A stretch of DNA of 64,000 nucleotides. It comes from Symsagittifera roscoffensis (Eukaryota > Xenacoelomorpha > Acoela > Convolutidae). This document shows, one piece after another, positions 9,229 through 18,389 of this stretch. Position 1 is the first letter of the stretch; each line of letters begins with the position of its first letter. Location: NCBI RefSeq assembly GCF_963678635.1, contig NC_087062.1:96773705-96837704 (forward strand). The letters are read 5' to 3'. The notes beneath the pieces were generated by a model. That model had not been told where the DNA came from. It made no database searches and saw nothing but the letters and a program-made list of their open reading frames with translations. Made by a program: the position numbers and the translations under genes.

Positions 9229-10287
9229 CTACCTCCACCCCGAAGGAAGCTCTGCCCTTGCCGAACTCGCACGACTTCTCAGCTGCAGTCTCTTGTTCAA
9301 TTCCTTCAGACGCGATGAGCTGCCGCTCACCTGACTGCCGCTCGGGGTTGAGGTCGGGGTATATCCTGGCAGTGCACAATCCATTAGTGGGCGTATAGGT
9401 TGTGTCTCTAGGCCGCGTAGGGAGGATGTTGACTCAGTCGGTATCCACACTTCCAACCCCTCACTCACGTGTTCTCGAGCCGCGCGGTCAAGAATAAACC
9501 GTCCCCTTGCCCTGGGAGCTTCGTCCACTTCCATCCGTGATTCTGGCCTAGAGCTGGTGACCACTCGCTCTTTTGGCCTGGCTCTCTTTTGCATATCGAG
9601 CTCACGTTGTCGTTGCTGGATTATCTCCATCTCCGACTTTAGCTGTTCATAATTTGCGGCATTCTCCCGCACCCTTAGTTCCTGCTGATGTTCGGCCCTC
9701 AGCATCTCAAGCATTCTCAGTGTTTGGTCCCGTTCGATGACTGCCTGGTCCTTTTCCAGCTGAGCCTGGTCTCTATCAAGCTTTGCTTGATCCCGATCAA
9801 GGTTCGCCTTGTTCCTCTCCCTCTGTGTCTTCTCAAGTTCTTTCTTCAGAACACTGAGGTCCGGATACGCCTCTTCTGTCTGCTGTGCTCGCGTCATCGA
9901 TTGCATCTTATTCGTGCTTTGGCCTGCCGATCTTGCTGATGGCCTAGTTGGCAGTGGAAATTCCCCTGCACCATACTCGGTGCTATTACCCAAGCCAGGG
10001 TTCCTCGCCAAGTCGAAGCCCCTTACTCCTCCATCCACATTCCGTGACAACCACCTGGTTTGCTCTTGGTTGGATATTCCCTCGATGGTGTAGCCGACCA
10101 TCAAGACAGCTTCCGTTGCAGACTCCCTGCATCCACCCTGTTCCTCTAACTGAAGGATGGCGTTCAGCATCACCGCCATTCTCTCATCTACTTGGGTGTA
10201 ATCCAGGTCCCTCAGGCGTCTGTATAGCTCATCAAGAGTGAGCTTCTTAAGGGCCGCGGGCATGGACTTCCAGAACCTATCTGCCAT
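9229..10287 (-). CDS. Coiled-coil accessory protein with heptad repeats
   Basis: A 352-residue frame with a good ATG, first in the cluster after the 550-bp non-coding gap. The N terminus is a charged helical domain; residues ~144-236 form a strong coiled coil with near-perfect 7-residue repeats (LDRDQAK, LDRDQAQ, LEKDQAV). The C-terminal third is Ser/Arg/Pro-rich and probably disordered. It ends in TAG followed by CAA CCG, in frame with the SGNH protein only five codons before that protein's ATG, so readthrough would yield a fused product. It could be a multimerising structural protein; I do not recognise a family. Confidence 0.65.
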   Translation of the reverse strand: MADRFWKSMPAALKKLTLDELYRRLRDLDYTQVDERMAVMLNAILQLEEQGGCRESATEAVLMVGYTIEGISNQEQTRWLSRNVDGGVRGFDLARNPGLGNSTEYGAGEFPLPTRPSARSAGQSTNKMQSMTRAQQTEEAYPDLSVLKKELEKTQRERNKANLDRDQAKLDRDQAQLEKDQAVIERDQTLRMLEMLRAEHQQELRVRENAANYEQLKSEMEIIQQRQRELDMQKRARPKERVVTSSRPESRMEVDEAPRARGRFILDRAAREHVSEGLEVWIPTESTSSLRGLETQPIRPLMDCALPGYTPTSTPSGSQVSGSSSRLKELNKRLQLRSRASSARAELPSGWR

Positions 10288-10320
10288 TTCTGTGATTTCT
10301 GGATGATTTCAAGTATTAAT

Positions 10321-10412
10321 TCACTCAAGAATTACCATACCGACTCAAGAATTATCTTACCGACTCAAGAATTACCTCACCGACTCAAGAATTGCCGTAT
10401 CGACTTGAATAC
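10321..10412 (+). repeat. 20-bp tandem repeat, 4.5 copies
   Basis: Units CGACTCAAGAATTAYCNTAC start at 10321, 10341, 10361, 10381 and a decayed one at 10401. It lies 34 bp upstream of the coiled-coil gene start in the sense direction. Confidence 0.85.
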
Positions 10413-10453
10413 TTCAGAAATATCTTTTTGCAAAAATCTCCTGCAAGTGTTGG

Positions 10454-10491
10454 TTATCGCGAGTTCGATCTATCTTTCTAACTCGCGATAA
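10454..10491. promoter_or_regulatory. Perfect 12-bp inverted repeat hairpin
   Basis: TTATCGCGAGTT (10454-10465) is exactly complementary to AACTCGCGATAA (10480-10491), with a 14-nt loop. It is GC-rich in AT-rich surroundings, and a stable RNA hairpin would form in the transcript just ahead of the accessory ORFs. Role unknown. Confidence 0.7.
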
Positions 10492-10545
10492 TCACTTTCA
10501 TTTCTATCTTTCACTTGAGTATGGTTGAATTGTCAACTTTGTTTA

Positions 10546-10575
10546 TCAAACTGATCTGAAAATAAAATCCATATT
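10546..10575 (-). promoter_or_regulatory. Candidate 3' splice site upstream of the accessory cluster
   Basis: The minus strand reads TTTTATTTTCAG ending at 10556, matching the nematode-type acceptor consensus (TTTTCAG). It could allow a spliced or trans-spliced mRNA for the accessory genes. This is a motif match only. Confidence 0.35.
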
Positions 10576-10836
10576 AAGACTAATGTGTCGTGTTCCTAAC
10601 CTAGAAACCCCCTTCTTACCAGTATGGTTAAAACCTTATCATTTTCGTTCCACTTAAAACAATTCAATTGAAATTTCTCTAAAAGCATGCAGATTCATTT
10701 TATGTTTTAGCACCCCCAATTTTCTAAAAGTCAATTTTCATGCCAACCGCGTTTTAAGATCCTTTTACATGTGCCATACCCCAGTACCCGACTTGAGATC
10801 TCTTCATGTCCTACTCGAGACCCCCATGTACCCAAC

Positions 10837-11408
10837 TCAGGCGATGCTCAAGTAGTATTTCTTGTGCAGATGTACTATTATCTCTGTTTCTGCAAAGACC
10901 ACGTGTAGGATAGCATATAGTTCCCTTGGGCTCAATTTGCCTCTGTTTGGGTCGTAGACCGGCATTGAGACCTCCGTTATCCTTCTTTCAATCATGAAGT
11001 CTCGTAGTCTGGTTAGTGCCAACATCACGTGTTCAGGGTCGATTGTATTCGTTTCATTGATCCTCGTCACTAGAAAGCACAGGTATTTGCATGGGACTTG
11101 CGCTACTGATGGAGGAAGTGCCGCATTCCTCCCAGCCCCGGTCTCTGTCTGAATAGAAACTCCACGTTCTGGTACTCTCTCTTGAAGTCAGTTTCCAGTC
11201 TCGACTTGAAGCTCATGTCCGCCGTGATACAGATCGCGCTAGTCCTGTTTGACAAGATGAAGTCGCTATCCGTTATCATGATGTTTTCTGAGTACTCATT
11301 GGGTATTTCAAATTTCGTTTTGAAATTCCGACCTATGTTAGGCTCTGGCTCTTCCTCATCCAGTTCCAATTCGTTTGTTTCTCTCACTTCCTTGAGTTTC
11401 TTTATCAT
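10837..11408 (-). pseudogene. Macro-domain-like protein (OARD1/TARG1-type), frameshifted
   Basis: Two frames (11408-11103, 101 aa; then to 10837) together give a macro-like pattern: CITADMSFKSR with FKREYQNVEFL (early helix), a CFLVTR strand, a helix, ITEVSMP strand, then VFAETEIIVHLHKKYYL at the end. This order matches OARD1-type ADP-ribose hydrolases. The Gly-rich ADP-ribose loop and catalytic Asp expected after SMP are replaced (VYDPNRGKL), so binding may be lost or altered. The frame changes near 11115, in a C/T-rich run, consistent with a one-base indel. It follows integrase directly. Confidence 0.55.
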
Positions 11409-11469
11409 CCTCGGACAAAAGTTCTACCCCCACTCCCCGGACAAAAAAATTTATCGACGTCCCCGTCGA

Positions 11470-13299
11470 TTATGTCGGGTCTGAATTGTCCGGCGGAATG
11501 TCAAGCGGCCTGTCTGTTGCCGTCCAGCCGAAAAGAGGGTCCTCTGTCTTCTTATGTTTTTTCGATGACACGTCGACTTGTTGAATGCTTTGTCCTTCGT
11601 AGCTTTTGTCCTTGACATCGCGCATCCACTCTAGTATCCTCAAGTTCGTGTTCTCTCTCCTCTCTATCTCGCTCTGTTCCAGGTCCGTCTCCAATTCCGT
11701 TGTCGAGTTGTCTTCCTGCGGATAATGTCCACCATCATCAATAACCTGCCGTTCCTCTTCGGCTTCCAGTTCGCCTACACTCAGTAGTTCCTCGCCCAAT
11801 TTGTCTGGTTGTATCTTATCAATCAAAATGTCATCCCCGTATCTGTTGTACCTCATGCCTGTCCGTTTACGATTGCCAGTCCTGGTTCCCGGTGGTATTG
11901 GTCGATTTGGCTCCATCCACTTCGGCACCTCATTTTGCTCCGGGTCGTTCCAGTCTTCTTCTACAAATGATCCTGCTTCAGAGTCCACCTCTATCTTTTC
12001 ATTGTCGTCCAAACTCAAGTTCTCATTGCCATCATTTTTCTCTCTGGTTCCTTTTTCATTCACTTCACACGCTGGCTCTACCACCAGGTACTCGAGACCC
12101 TCCATGTCCTTCGGTATGCACCAGTCCTCGGTGGACGGGACATGAGGCTTTAGATTTCCATAATGTGCTGCTCGCCCAGTACTCAAGCGGTAGAACCGTC
12201 CTTGTTGATGTACTTCCGTTATCATGAATGGTCCCCTCCACTTCTTGAGTAGTTTCTTTGTTCCCTTGGGCGGTATGACATTTTGGAAGACCCACACGTA
12301 CTGGCCCACCTCATATGGCTTTGCTTGTAATATTTTTTCATCATATTTCTTGCGTTGTCTCATTTGCGCCTGCGCAGTGTTCCTCCTGCATAGTTCGTTT
12401 AGCTCCTGCTGTCTCTTGACCGCTTCTTTCTTGTATGCCTGAGGCGATGTCCTTTTCCCTTCGTATTCCGGGGAAAAGAATGTCAGGGGCATTGCTCTCT
12501 CCCTGCCCGTCAATATCATGAAAGGACTGATGCTCATCGTTGAGTGCTGCGTACTGTTGTAGGCCCCTACTACTTGCGGTAGGTATTTATCCCAGTCCGT
12601 CATGTATCTTGAGCAGTACACCCTCAACATATTGACCAGTGTCCTGTTCTGTCTCTCTACCAGCCCGTTGGTCTGTGGATGGTAGGTTGTCGAGTGTGCT
12701 TGAGCAATGTGCGATCTCCTCATCAATTCTTTTGTCAAGTCCCCCACAAAAGCTTTGCCGTTGTCCGACTGGAAAGTCATTGGACAACCATACCGCGATA
12801 TCCAATGCGTTATCAGGTGATCACAAGTCTCCTCGGCTGAGGCTGTCTTACAGGGAACCGCTTCCGCCAACTTTGTGAAGTGATCTATTATAACCAGTAT
12901 CTGGTTATATCCCGACTCCGTCATGCATATTTTTTGGTGGTCTATCTGCACCACTTCGATGAACTCTGAGCTCTCAACGGACTTAAGTGGGAACTTCATC
13001 TTCCTTGGGTCTTTTACCTGGAGGCATGCCAGGCAGACATTCACCCATCTCTCGCAAGCTTTCCTCAGTCCTGGCCAATCAAACCTGTGAAGTATCCTTT
13101 GTTGCACTTTGTCTATCCCCTGGTGCCCCATCTGGTCGTGCGATCTGAAAAGCACCTCTGTCTGATACAACTGTAGTAGTATGATGAGGTTGTGCTTGTG
13201 TAATATCTTCTCCTCATCTCTCCTCTTGTAGCTGTCTTCTTCGAGTTCCCCTTTCTCCTTGACCCCCGTCTGGATCCATTTGGAGAGGTTACTTGTCAT
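11470..13299 (-). CDS. pol: Integrase part of pol, retroelement A
   Basis: A 609-residue frame. The HHCC zinc domain is His54, His59, Cys89, Cys92. The catalytic core has Asp120 (VVQID), Asp179 (FQSDN) and Glu215 (NGLVE), i.e. D-x58-D-x35-E, the DD35E integrase signature, intact. After the core comes a basic GPFMITEVH segment, like the GPY/F module of Ty3/gypsy integrases, then a ~200-residue acidic tail with no recognised chromodomain. The true frame continues from RNase H upstream but is offset by one base near 13330. Confidence 0.9.
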   Translation of the reverse strand: MTSNLSKWIQTGVKEKGELEEDSYKRRDEEKILHKHNLIILLQLYQTEVLFRSHDQMGHQGIDKVQQRILHRFDWPGLRKACERWVNVCLACLQVKDPRKMKFPLKSVESSEFIEVVQIDHQKICMTESGYNQILVIIDHFTKLAEAVPCKTASAEETCDHLITHWISRYGCPMTFQSDNGKAFVGDLTKELMRRSHIAQAHSTTYHPQTNGLVERQNRTLVNMLRVYCSRYMTDWDKYLPQVVGAYNSTQHSTMSISPFMILTGRERAMPLTFFSPEYEGKRTSPQAYKKEAVKRQQELNELCRRNTAQAQMRQRKKYDEKILQAKPYEVGQYVWVFQNVIPPKGTKKLLKKWRGPFMITEVHQQGRFYRLSTGRAAHYGNLKPHVPSTEDWCIPKDMEGLEYLVVEPACEVNEKGTREKNDGNENLSLDDNEKIEVDSEAGSFVEEDWNDPEQNEVPKWMEPNRPIPPGTRTGNRKRTGMRYNRYGDDILIDKIQPDKLGEELLSVGELEAEEERQVIDDGGHYPQEDNSTTELETDLEQSEIERRENTNLRILEWMRDVKDKSYEGQSIQQVDVSSKKHKKTEDPLFGWTATDRPLDIPPDNSDPT

Positions 13300-13529
13300 T
13301 TTGTCATTTTTTTGGGCTCTTATTAGTCCGACAGCCTGTATCTCGCTTTGACATGCTCCTTTAGTGCCATGATCTGTCCATTCATTTCCCCAGGGTGGTG
13401 GATGTCATCGCTCAGCTTCACGCATACTATCCTCTTCACGATTTTCATATCATCTTCTGGCACCAGATTTGTTCTGACATTTGAGTTGCATGATAGTTCT
13501 CTGAATGGTTTCCTCGAAACCGCAATTCT
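13300..13529 (-). pseudogene. pol: RNase H-integrase linker (broken)
   Basis: Open in the RNase H frame after the TAG at 13530-13532 until TAATAA near 13325, where the integrase frame takes over. Related sequence (KARYxL and surroundings) is in element C at about 29980-30040 and 39030-39070, which supports coding origin. Confidence 0.6.
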
Positions 13530-15131
13530 CTAAAGTTCTTCACCACCTCGGATCTCTTGTACGTCCAGATTATACGTTCCTGAAGATGGATCTGTCTGTA
13601 ATTCCCTGTCGTGGTCTCTTATCTTCTCTTCCGCCAATATCATGCACAGACTGTCTTGGTTTTCGCTGCTCTCATCTGAGTCTTCATCCCATTCTTCACG
13701 CTCCCCGGACAATTCTCCTTCTCCGGTTTCTTCTTTTTCCGTGATCATGGACCACTCCCCGAACTCTTGACCTCGTCCCAGGTGTTCAGCTTCATCTTTG
13801 GACGCCTCTTGTTTTTTCCTAACCTTGGTCTGCTCCAGAATGCTTTCAGGGATTTTGTCAACTAGTGACCGCACAACATCTTTGCTATCAGTGACGCTTC
13901 CTCTTGAGGAGTCAGTATTGTTCACTGTTTCTTTTCTCCGAAGTATCGTGACTTCCGGTTCCTCGTGACCCTTCTCTTGGATCACGGGCTTATCATCTGA
14001 TAGTTTCTCGAGCAACCTCATTAAATCATCTATTTGTGCATCTCCCACTTCCACCTGGTTAAGATCATATCCTTTTGCCTTGAGCGTCTCCCTCACGATC
14101 TTCGACTTGAGTATTACCTCTATCGGAATCCCTCTGTTTTTCTTCAAGATTGTCTTTTCTGGAGGTTCTTTTGGTACTTCGGGATGATCTTCAATCGGTT
14201 TGCCTGATTTGTCCAGCCATATCGTGAGTGGAAGACTGTCGTACGTTTCCTTGTCCATGAAGGAGAAGCCATCCTTGATTTCAGGTCTATCCGCCTCCCT
14301 TTGTTCTTGTCTCTCGTAGAACTCCGTCTTCTTACTCAAGCTGTCGGCGTTTTGATGTTTGTCTCGTGTTCTATTCTCAATTATCATGTTGTACCCATCC
14401 AGGCGAACTAACCACCTCCCAATTGAACTTTGATCCATTGAGTATGTCTTCAGCCAGCTTAGTGCTCTGTTGTCGACTCTCAGCTTGAATGGCTCGCTGC
14501 CTAAGTACGCTCTATATTTCTCAACAAAGGTGATCACCGCAAACATCTCTGCCTTCGGTGCGCCGTATTTCTTTTCCGTGTCGCTTAAGATTTTGCTCTC
14601 GTATGCTATTGGTCTCAATACTGTTTTCCCGTTCCATTCCTGTTGCTGTTGGAGAATTCCACAAATCGCAACTATCGACGCTTCCGTGTCCAGCACGTAC
14701 ATCCCTTTCTCAGTCGGCATACCTAGTACTGGTGCCTCATATAGTTCTTTCTTTATTCTCTGGAATGACTCTTCTGCTGCGTTGTTCCACGTGAACTTCT
14801 TGCCCTTGTGTCTCATTAATTGTTGCATCGGGTATACCTTGTCCGCATAGCCTTTGATGAACTCTCTATAGTAGTTAGCGAAACCCAGGAAGCTCATCAA
14901 TTGGTGTTCCGTCTTCGGCGATTTCCAAGTTAGGACTGCTTCCACGGCATCTGGATCAGGTCTGATGCCGTGCCTGTCCACCATCCTGCCCAAGTATTTT
15001 ATCGAGTCCTTGAGTATCTCGCACTTTGATGGTTTACACTTTAGCCCCGACCTTCTCATGCATGCAAACACCTCGTCAAGTCTTTCAATGTGGTCTTCTA
15101 GTGTGGGCGTCGCTATTACCACGTCATCCAC
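13530..15131 (-). CDS. pol: Reverse transcriptase C-terminal part and RNase H
   Basis: A 533-residue frame starting inside the RT active site: the codon row reads Y-V-D-D, the catalytic box, with a TGA two codons before the first V. RT thumb/connection follows (YLGRMVDRHG, SFLGFANYYREFI), then RNase H with Asp148 (LDTEAS), Glu195 (AEMFAV) and Asp220 (RVDNRALSWL). The C-terminal ~300 residues are an acidic linker. This is one gene with the frame at 15306-16820, interrupted by a TAG at 15306 and the TGA at about 15135. Confidence 0.9.
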   Translation of the reverse strand: MDDVVIATPTLEDHIERLDEVFACMRRSGLKCKPSKCEILKDSIKYLGRMVDRHGIRPDPDAVEAVLTWKSPKTEHQLMSFLGFANYYREFIKGYADKVYPMQQLMRHKGKKFTWNNAAEESFQRIKKELYEAPVLGMPTEKGMYVLDTEASIVAICGILQQQQEWNGKTVLRPIAYESKILSDTEKKYGAPKAEMFAVITFVEKYRAYLGSEPFKLRVDNRALSWLKTYSMDQSSIGRWLVRLDGYNMIIENRTRDKHQNADSLSKKTEFYERQEQREADRPEIKDGFSFMDKETYDSLPLTIWLDKSGKPIEDHPEVPKEPPEKTILKKNRGIPIEVILKSKIVRETLKAKGYDLNQVEVGDAQIDDLMRLLEKLSDDKPVIQEKGHEEPEVTILRRKETVNNTDSSRGSVTDSKDVVRSLVDKIPESILEQTKVRKKQEASKDEAEHLGRGQEFGEWSMITEKEETGEGELSGEREEWDEDSDESSENQDSLCMILAEEKIRDHDRELQTDPSSGTYNLDVQEIRGGEEL

Positions 15132-15305
15132 GTATCACCTTACTAGATTGACGTACTTCTGCGTCACCCCTATTAGTGCGTGTGCAATCAGTCGCTGAAA
15201 TCTTGCGTTGGCATTGCAAAGACCAAACGACATCCGTTTCCACTGAAATAGACCCAACTCGCAGACGAACCCTGTCTTGTCCCGGTCCTGCTTCCTCAGC
15301 GGTAC

Positions 15306-16820
15306 CTACCAGAAGGCTGAACCTAAATCAAGAGTCGTAAAGAACTTTGCATCACCTGACTTCGAGAGGCTCTCATCAATTCTAGATATGGGATAGGCAT
15401 CCTTCACCGTGACGGAGTTCAGGTATCGAAAGTCACAACAAAACCTCAATTGGCCGCCTTTCTTTTTGGCCATCACTACTCCACACGCCCACGGTGATTT
15501 GGATGGTTCTATCATGTCATACTCTAGTAACGTTTCGATCTCTTTTCTACACGCATCCAATTTATGTAGGGTCATGCGCCTCGCCCCCTCCCTGTGCGGT
15601 ATTGCATTCTCCTCAAGTTCTATTTCATGCTCAACGAAATTACAACACCCGATGTCCGCCTTATGCCTAGAAAAAACTTCTTGGTTCCGCTCTAGTACGT
15701 CCTTGATGGCTTCGAGCTGTTCGTCCGTCATTTTGCCCCTCAAGTGTTCAGTCTCCGGCAGAACTGGTTTATCAAGTTGCACTTCATCTAGTGTGGGCCG
15801 CTCTGGAAAGTTCGAACAGCTCGACAGCCGAGCGTCCATCTCTGACTTAAGTGATTTAACAAGACCCGGTGAACCTTTTATTTTCTGTAATCGTCTCAAG
15901 ATACAAATTTTGTCCCTATGATTAGGACAATCAACAACTTCATTTTGTATTGAATTCTCAGTCATTTCATATCGAGTTTTAACCGGTAAAGCATATCTCA
16001 GCTTCCTCCCTCGCTGTATCGTGATCGGTATATCAAGGGTATTCAACGAGACACTGACGCAGAGGCCGCTCTTCGTTATCGAGAAGGGTCTTCCTAAAAC
16101 AGCAGCACTTTGACTATTAGGTTTCGGAACTATGCACACTTGCTTGTTGTCACTTAGTTCATTGTAATTTTTCATCCGTAAGCTTACGATTGCCGCTTCA
16201 TTCGCTTTTAGCTTCACTCTCCTACTCAAGAATACCGGTGCTTTATTCCCATTCGCTATTATCAATTTTACCGGTTTTATTGCGTACCTCCTATCCGGGT
16301 TTCTTATCCTGAACATCGCATTGTTTAAATCAATCGTTACCTCAAAGTTCCGGATGAAGTCCCCGCCTAAAATGAATTGATCAGACTCGTCCAGGTTTTC
16401 TACTACAAGAAAGCTCATCCACAGATTGCGTTCCCCCAGGTTTAGGGCTATTATTGATGTCCTGCCTAGCACTCGCAGCGCCCCTTTGTTGGCTGCTGAC
16501 AACCGTATTCTCAAGTCTATCAAGTCATCTTTGTCGAAGCCCATTCGCTCCCAAGTTGCGATTGGTTTTACCCTCAAGACCGCTCCAGTATCGAGTAACC
16601 CACGCAAGTGAGTCTTTTTGCCATTTATGTCAAGCATTTTGTGTGCTGACACGTCTGCCTCTGTCCCGATGTGCATTGCATCTTCCTCCAGCATGCCAGA
16701 GTGTCCAATCGACCTCACTTTTAGTTCGTCTGTTCCTACGTAGATCTGCCCTACTAGATCTTCATCGCATGTTATCATTGTTTTCGTATAGATGTTTATT
16801 CCGTCTATGTTTAGCATCAC
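15306..16820 (-). CDS. pol: Retroelement protease and N-terminal reverse transcriptase
   Basis: A 504-residue frame. Residues 75-80 (LLDTGA) are a retropepsin active site. The RT fingers/palm follow from about residue 400, with SPWACGVVMAKKKGG, LRFCCDFRYLN and FTTLDLGSAFW (first catalytic Asp). The frame stops at TAG (15306-15308) directly after FW, mid-domain, and continues in frame. Upstream it overlaps the nucleocapsid frame in -1 phase; the pol frame is open back to about 16955. Confidence 0.9.
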   Translation of the reverse strand: MMLNIDGINIYTKTMITCDEDLVGQIYVGTDELKVRSIGHSGMLEEDAMHIGTEADVSAHKMLDINGKKTHLRGLLDTGAVLRVKPIATWERMGFDKDDLIDLRIRLSAANKGALRVLGRTSIIALNLGERNLWMSFLVVENLDESDQFILGGDFIRNFEVTIDLNNAMFRIRNPDRRYAIKPVKLIIANGNKAPVFLSRRVKLKANEAAIVSLRMKNYNELSDNKQVCIVPKPNSQSAAVLGRPFSITKSGLCVSVSLNTLDIPITIQRGRKLRYALPVKTRYEMTENSIQNEVVDCPNHRDKICILRRLQKIKGSPGLVKSLKSEMDARLSSCSNFPERPTLDEVQLDKPVLPETEHLRGKMTDEQLEAIKDVLERNQEVFSRHKADIGCCNFVEHEIELEENAIPHREGARRMTLHKLDACRKEIETLLEYDMIEPSKSPWACGVVMAKKKGGQLRFCCDFRYLNSVTVKDAYPISRIDESLSKSGDAKFFTTLDLGSAFW

Positions 16821-17788
16821 CTCATGCGAACCATAAGCTTCCGTGTACCTGTTGTCAATTCGGACTGACTTGCTACCCCCTCTTGTGAGTAGCGCTCGTA
16901 CTGCTCTAGAAGTATTTTGTGGCTTATACCACTCAAGTAGTCAGCGTACACATCAATGTGCATTACTGTCTGGTCGCTCGGTTCGCTCAAGTTTCCGGTT
17001 ACCTCATGGCCGCCCACGGTGATTATCGACATTATTCTAGCCCCAATTTTCGTGATGCCGAATGGTTTTCCCGTCACCATTTTCACGGTGTTGCAATTTC
17101 CGCTCTTTGTCGAACCCGCTACAGCCTCTGATGTTGACTTCGAGCACGCCAATGCCTCATTGAGTTTCTGTCTATCAATTTCCTGTTTTAGTCGTTGGTC
17201 TATTTCTTTTGCCGCCAGATCCTGCTTCACCTTGTTGATAGCTTCCGCCGCCGCTTTCTCATAATTTATCTCTAGAGTGTTCCTGGCCGTGGCTTCTAAT
17301 GCACTATTAACATGCGTTACAGCTTTCACTGTTTTCGTTGACAGTTCCGTGCTCGGTACTCCTAAGTTTTTCGATTCAAACTCGTTTTGTCTATTCCGTT
17401 GATTCTGCACCGCCGCTAGTGCTAATTTATGTTTGGGGTGGCTCTGGTCCTTGACTGCCTCCCAAAATAAGGGACAATCCATTCTGAAGTGCCCTTCCTG
17501 ATTGCAGAAGAAGCATCTTGCACCTATCTTGATGATTAAGCCACTATAGTATTCGTGTTCCTCCATCTGGCTCATGTCTTCCTCATCTGGTGCGTAACCC
17601 AGAATCTTCATGCCCTGTTTATATGTTGTGCTGTCAGCCACGTGATGATCAGCTGACCCGCAGTTCGCGCATGATCTACGTTTGTCCATGTCATCTCTAG
17701 GCTTGTACCATGACGACCTTTGAGGTTGGCTCCCCCCTTGAGTATTCCTGTTATCTGTATATGAGTATTTCTTGGGTTTCATTAGCAT
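16817..17788 (-). CDS. gag: Gag nucleocapsid with zinc knuckles
   Basis: A 323-residue frame. Knuckle 2 is a complete CCHC box (C92, C95, H100, C105). Knuckle 1 (C40, C43, H48) has Ser53 where Cys is expected. A Lys/Glu/Ala-rich helical stretch follows. The frame is continuous with the capsid segment upstream except for a TAG at 17804-17806. The end overlaps the pol frame by about 135 bp in -1 phase; I see no classic slippery heptamer, so a one-base indel near 16955 or an atypical frameshift are both possible. Confidence 0.85.
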   Translation of the reverse strand: MLMKPKKYSYTDNRNTQGGSQPQRSSWYKPRDDMDKRRSCANCGSADHHVADSTTYKQGMKILGYAPDEEDMSQMEEHEYYSGLIIKIGARCFFCNQEGHFRMDCPLFWEAVKDQSHPKHKLALAAVQNQRNRQNEFESKNLGVPSTELSTKTVKAVTHVNSALEATARNTLEINYEKAAAEAINKVKQDLAAKEIDQRLKQEIDRQKLNEALACSKSTSEAVAGSTKSGNCNTVKMVTGKPFGITKIGARIMSIITVGGHEVTGNLSEPSDQTVMHIDVYADYLSGISHKILLEQYERYSQEGVASQSELTTGTRKLMVRMR

Positions 17789-17803
17789 ATACTCTCTTGA
17801 CTT

Positions 17804-18315
17804 CTATCTCATCTCTTCTGGGGTCGGTGCGCTATCTTTCGACAATGTGTAGTATTTTGCTAACATTGTTCTCAAGTCATCACTCTTTACCCCATCAATG
17901 AACTTCGAGGCGATGCTAAAGTTTCTTCGGTTTGTCGACTCTTCAGGGTCACTCCTTCTTCTCAAGCTCTCAAGGTCATCTAGGAACCGATCAATCGATT
18001 CGTCGTCCCTTTGCCTTCTCTTTTCAAATCGCATCATCGCTTGGTGACCCTTCATGCCCGACCCAAATCGATTCAACAATATTTCGAAGATTTTATCTGC
18101 GGTGTCGCGTTCTTCTTCTTTCTTTGCAACCACGCATTTCAATGCCGTGCCTTCTAGGTTGCTGAGTATCGCTGTGCATGCTTGTCTTTCATCATTCAAA
18201 TTGTCTTGTTCTAAATGCAATCTCATAACTTCTACCCAAGTGTCAATGCATCCATCCGAATCGTCCTTGAATTCTTTCGGTTTTTTGAATGTTTTCCTGG
18301 ACTTGCCCCTCCTCT
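17804..18315 (-). CDS. gag: Gag capsid-like segment
   Basis: The frame holding 17804-18226 (140 aa) is open upstream to a TGA near 18316. The Leu/Glu/Arg-rich helical composition, with FEILLNRFG, SIDRFLDDLESLRRR and ASKFIDGV, is typical of the C-terminal capsid domain of Ty3/gypsy Gag. It is followed after one TAG by the nucleocapsid. The displayed start Met is internal. Confidence 0.75.
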
Positions 18316-18389
18316 GTCACTCGAGTCGGTGTACCTCGTGGCGAAGGCTTCTAGAGTCCTGTTCATCATCTCCCAAGTGCTTGCCCACG

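Larger units (their letters stand above)
10288..10836 (-). other. Non-coding gap between macro-like gene and accessory cluster
   Basis: A 549-bp gap holding a 20-bp tandem repeat (10321-10412), a perfect 12-bp hairpin (10454-10491) and a candidate splice acceptor (about 10556). No convincing gene. Its position between pol-linked and accessory coding blocks resembles that of a subgenomic (env-type) splice site in retroviruses. Confidence 0.5.

Noticed and set aside
16817-16955. Programmed -1 frameshift between gag and pol
   Set aside because: The phase is right, but I find no clear slippery heptamer with a downstream structure; a one-base indel explains it as well, so it is not listed as a regulatory feature.
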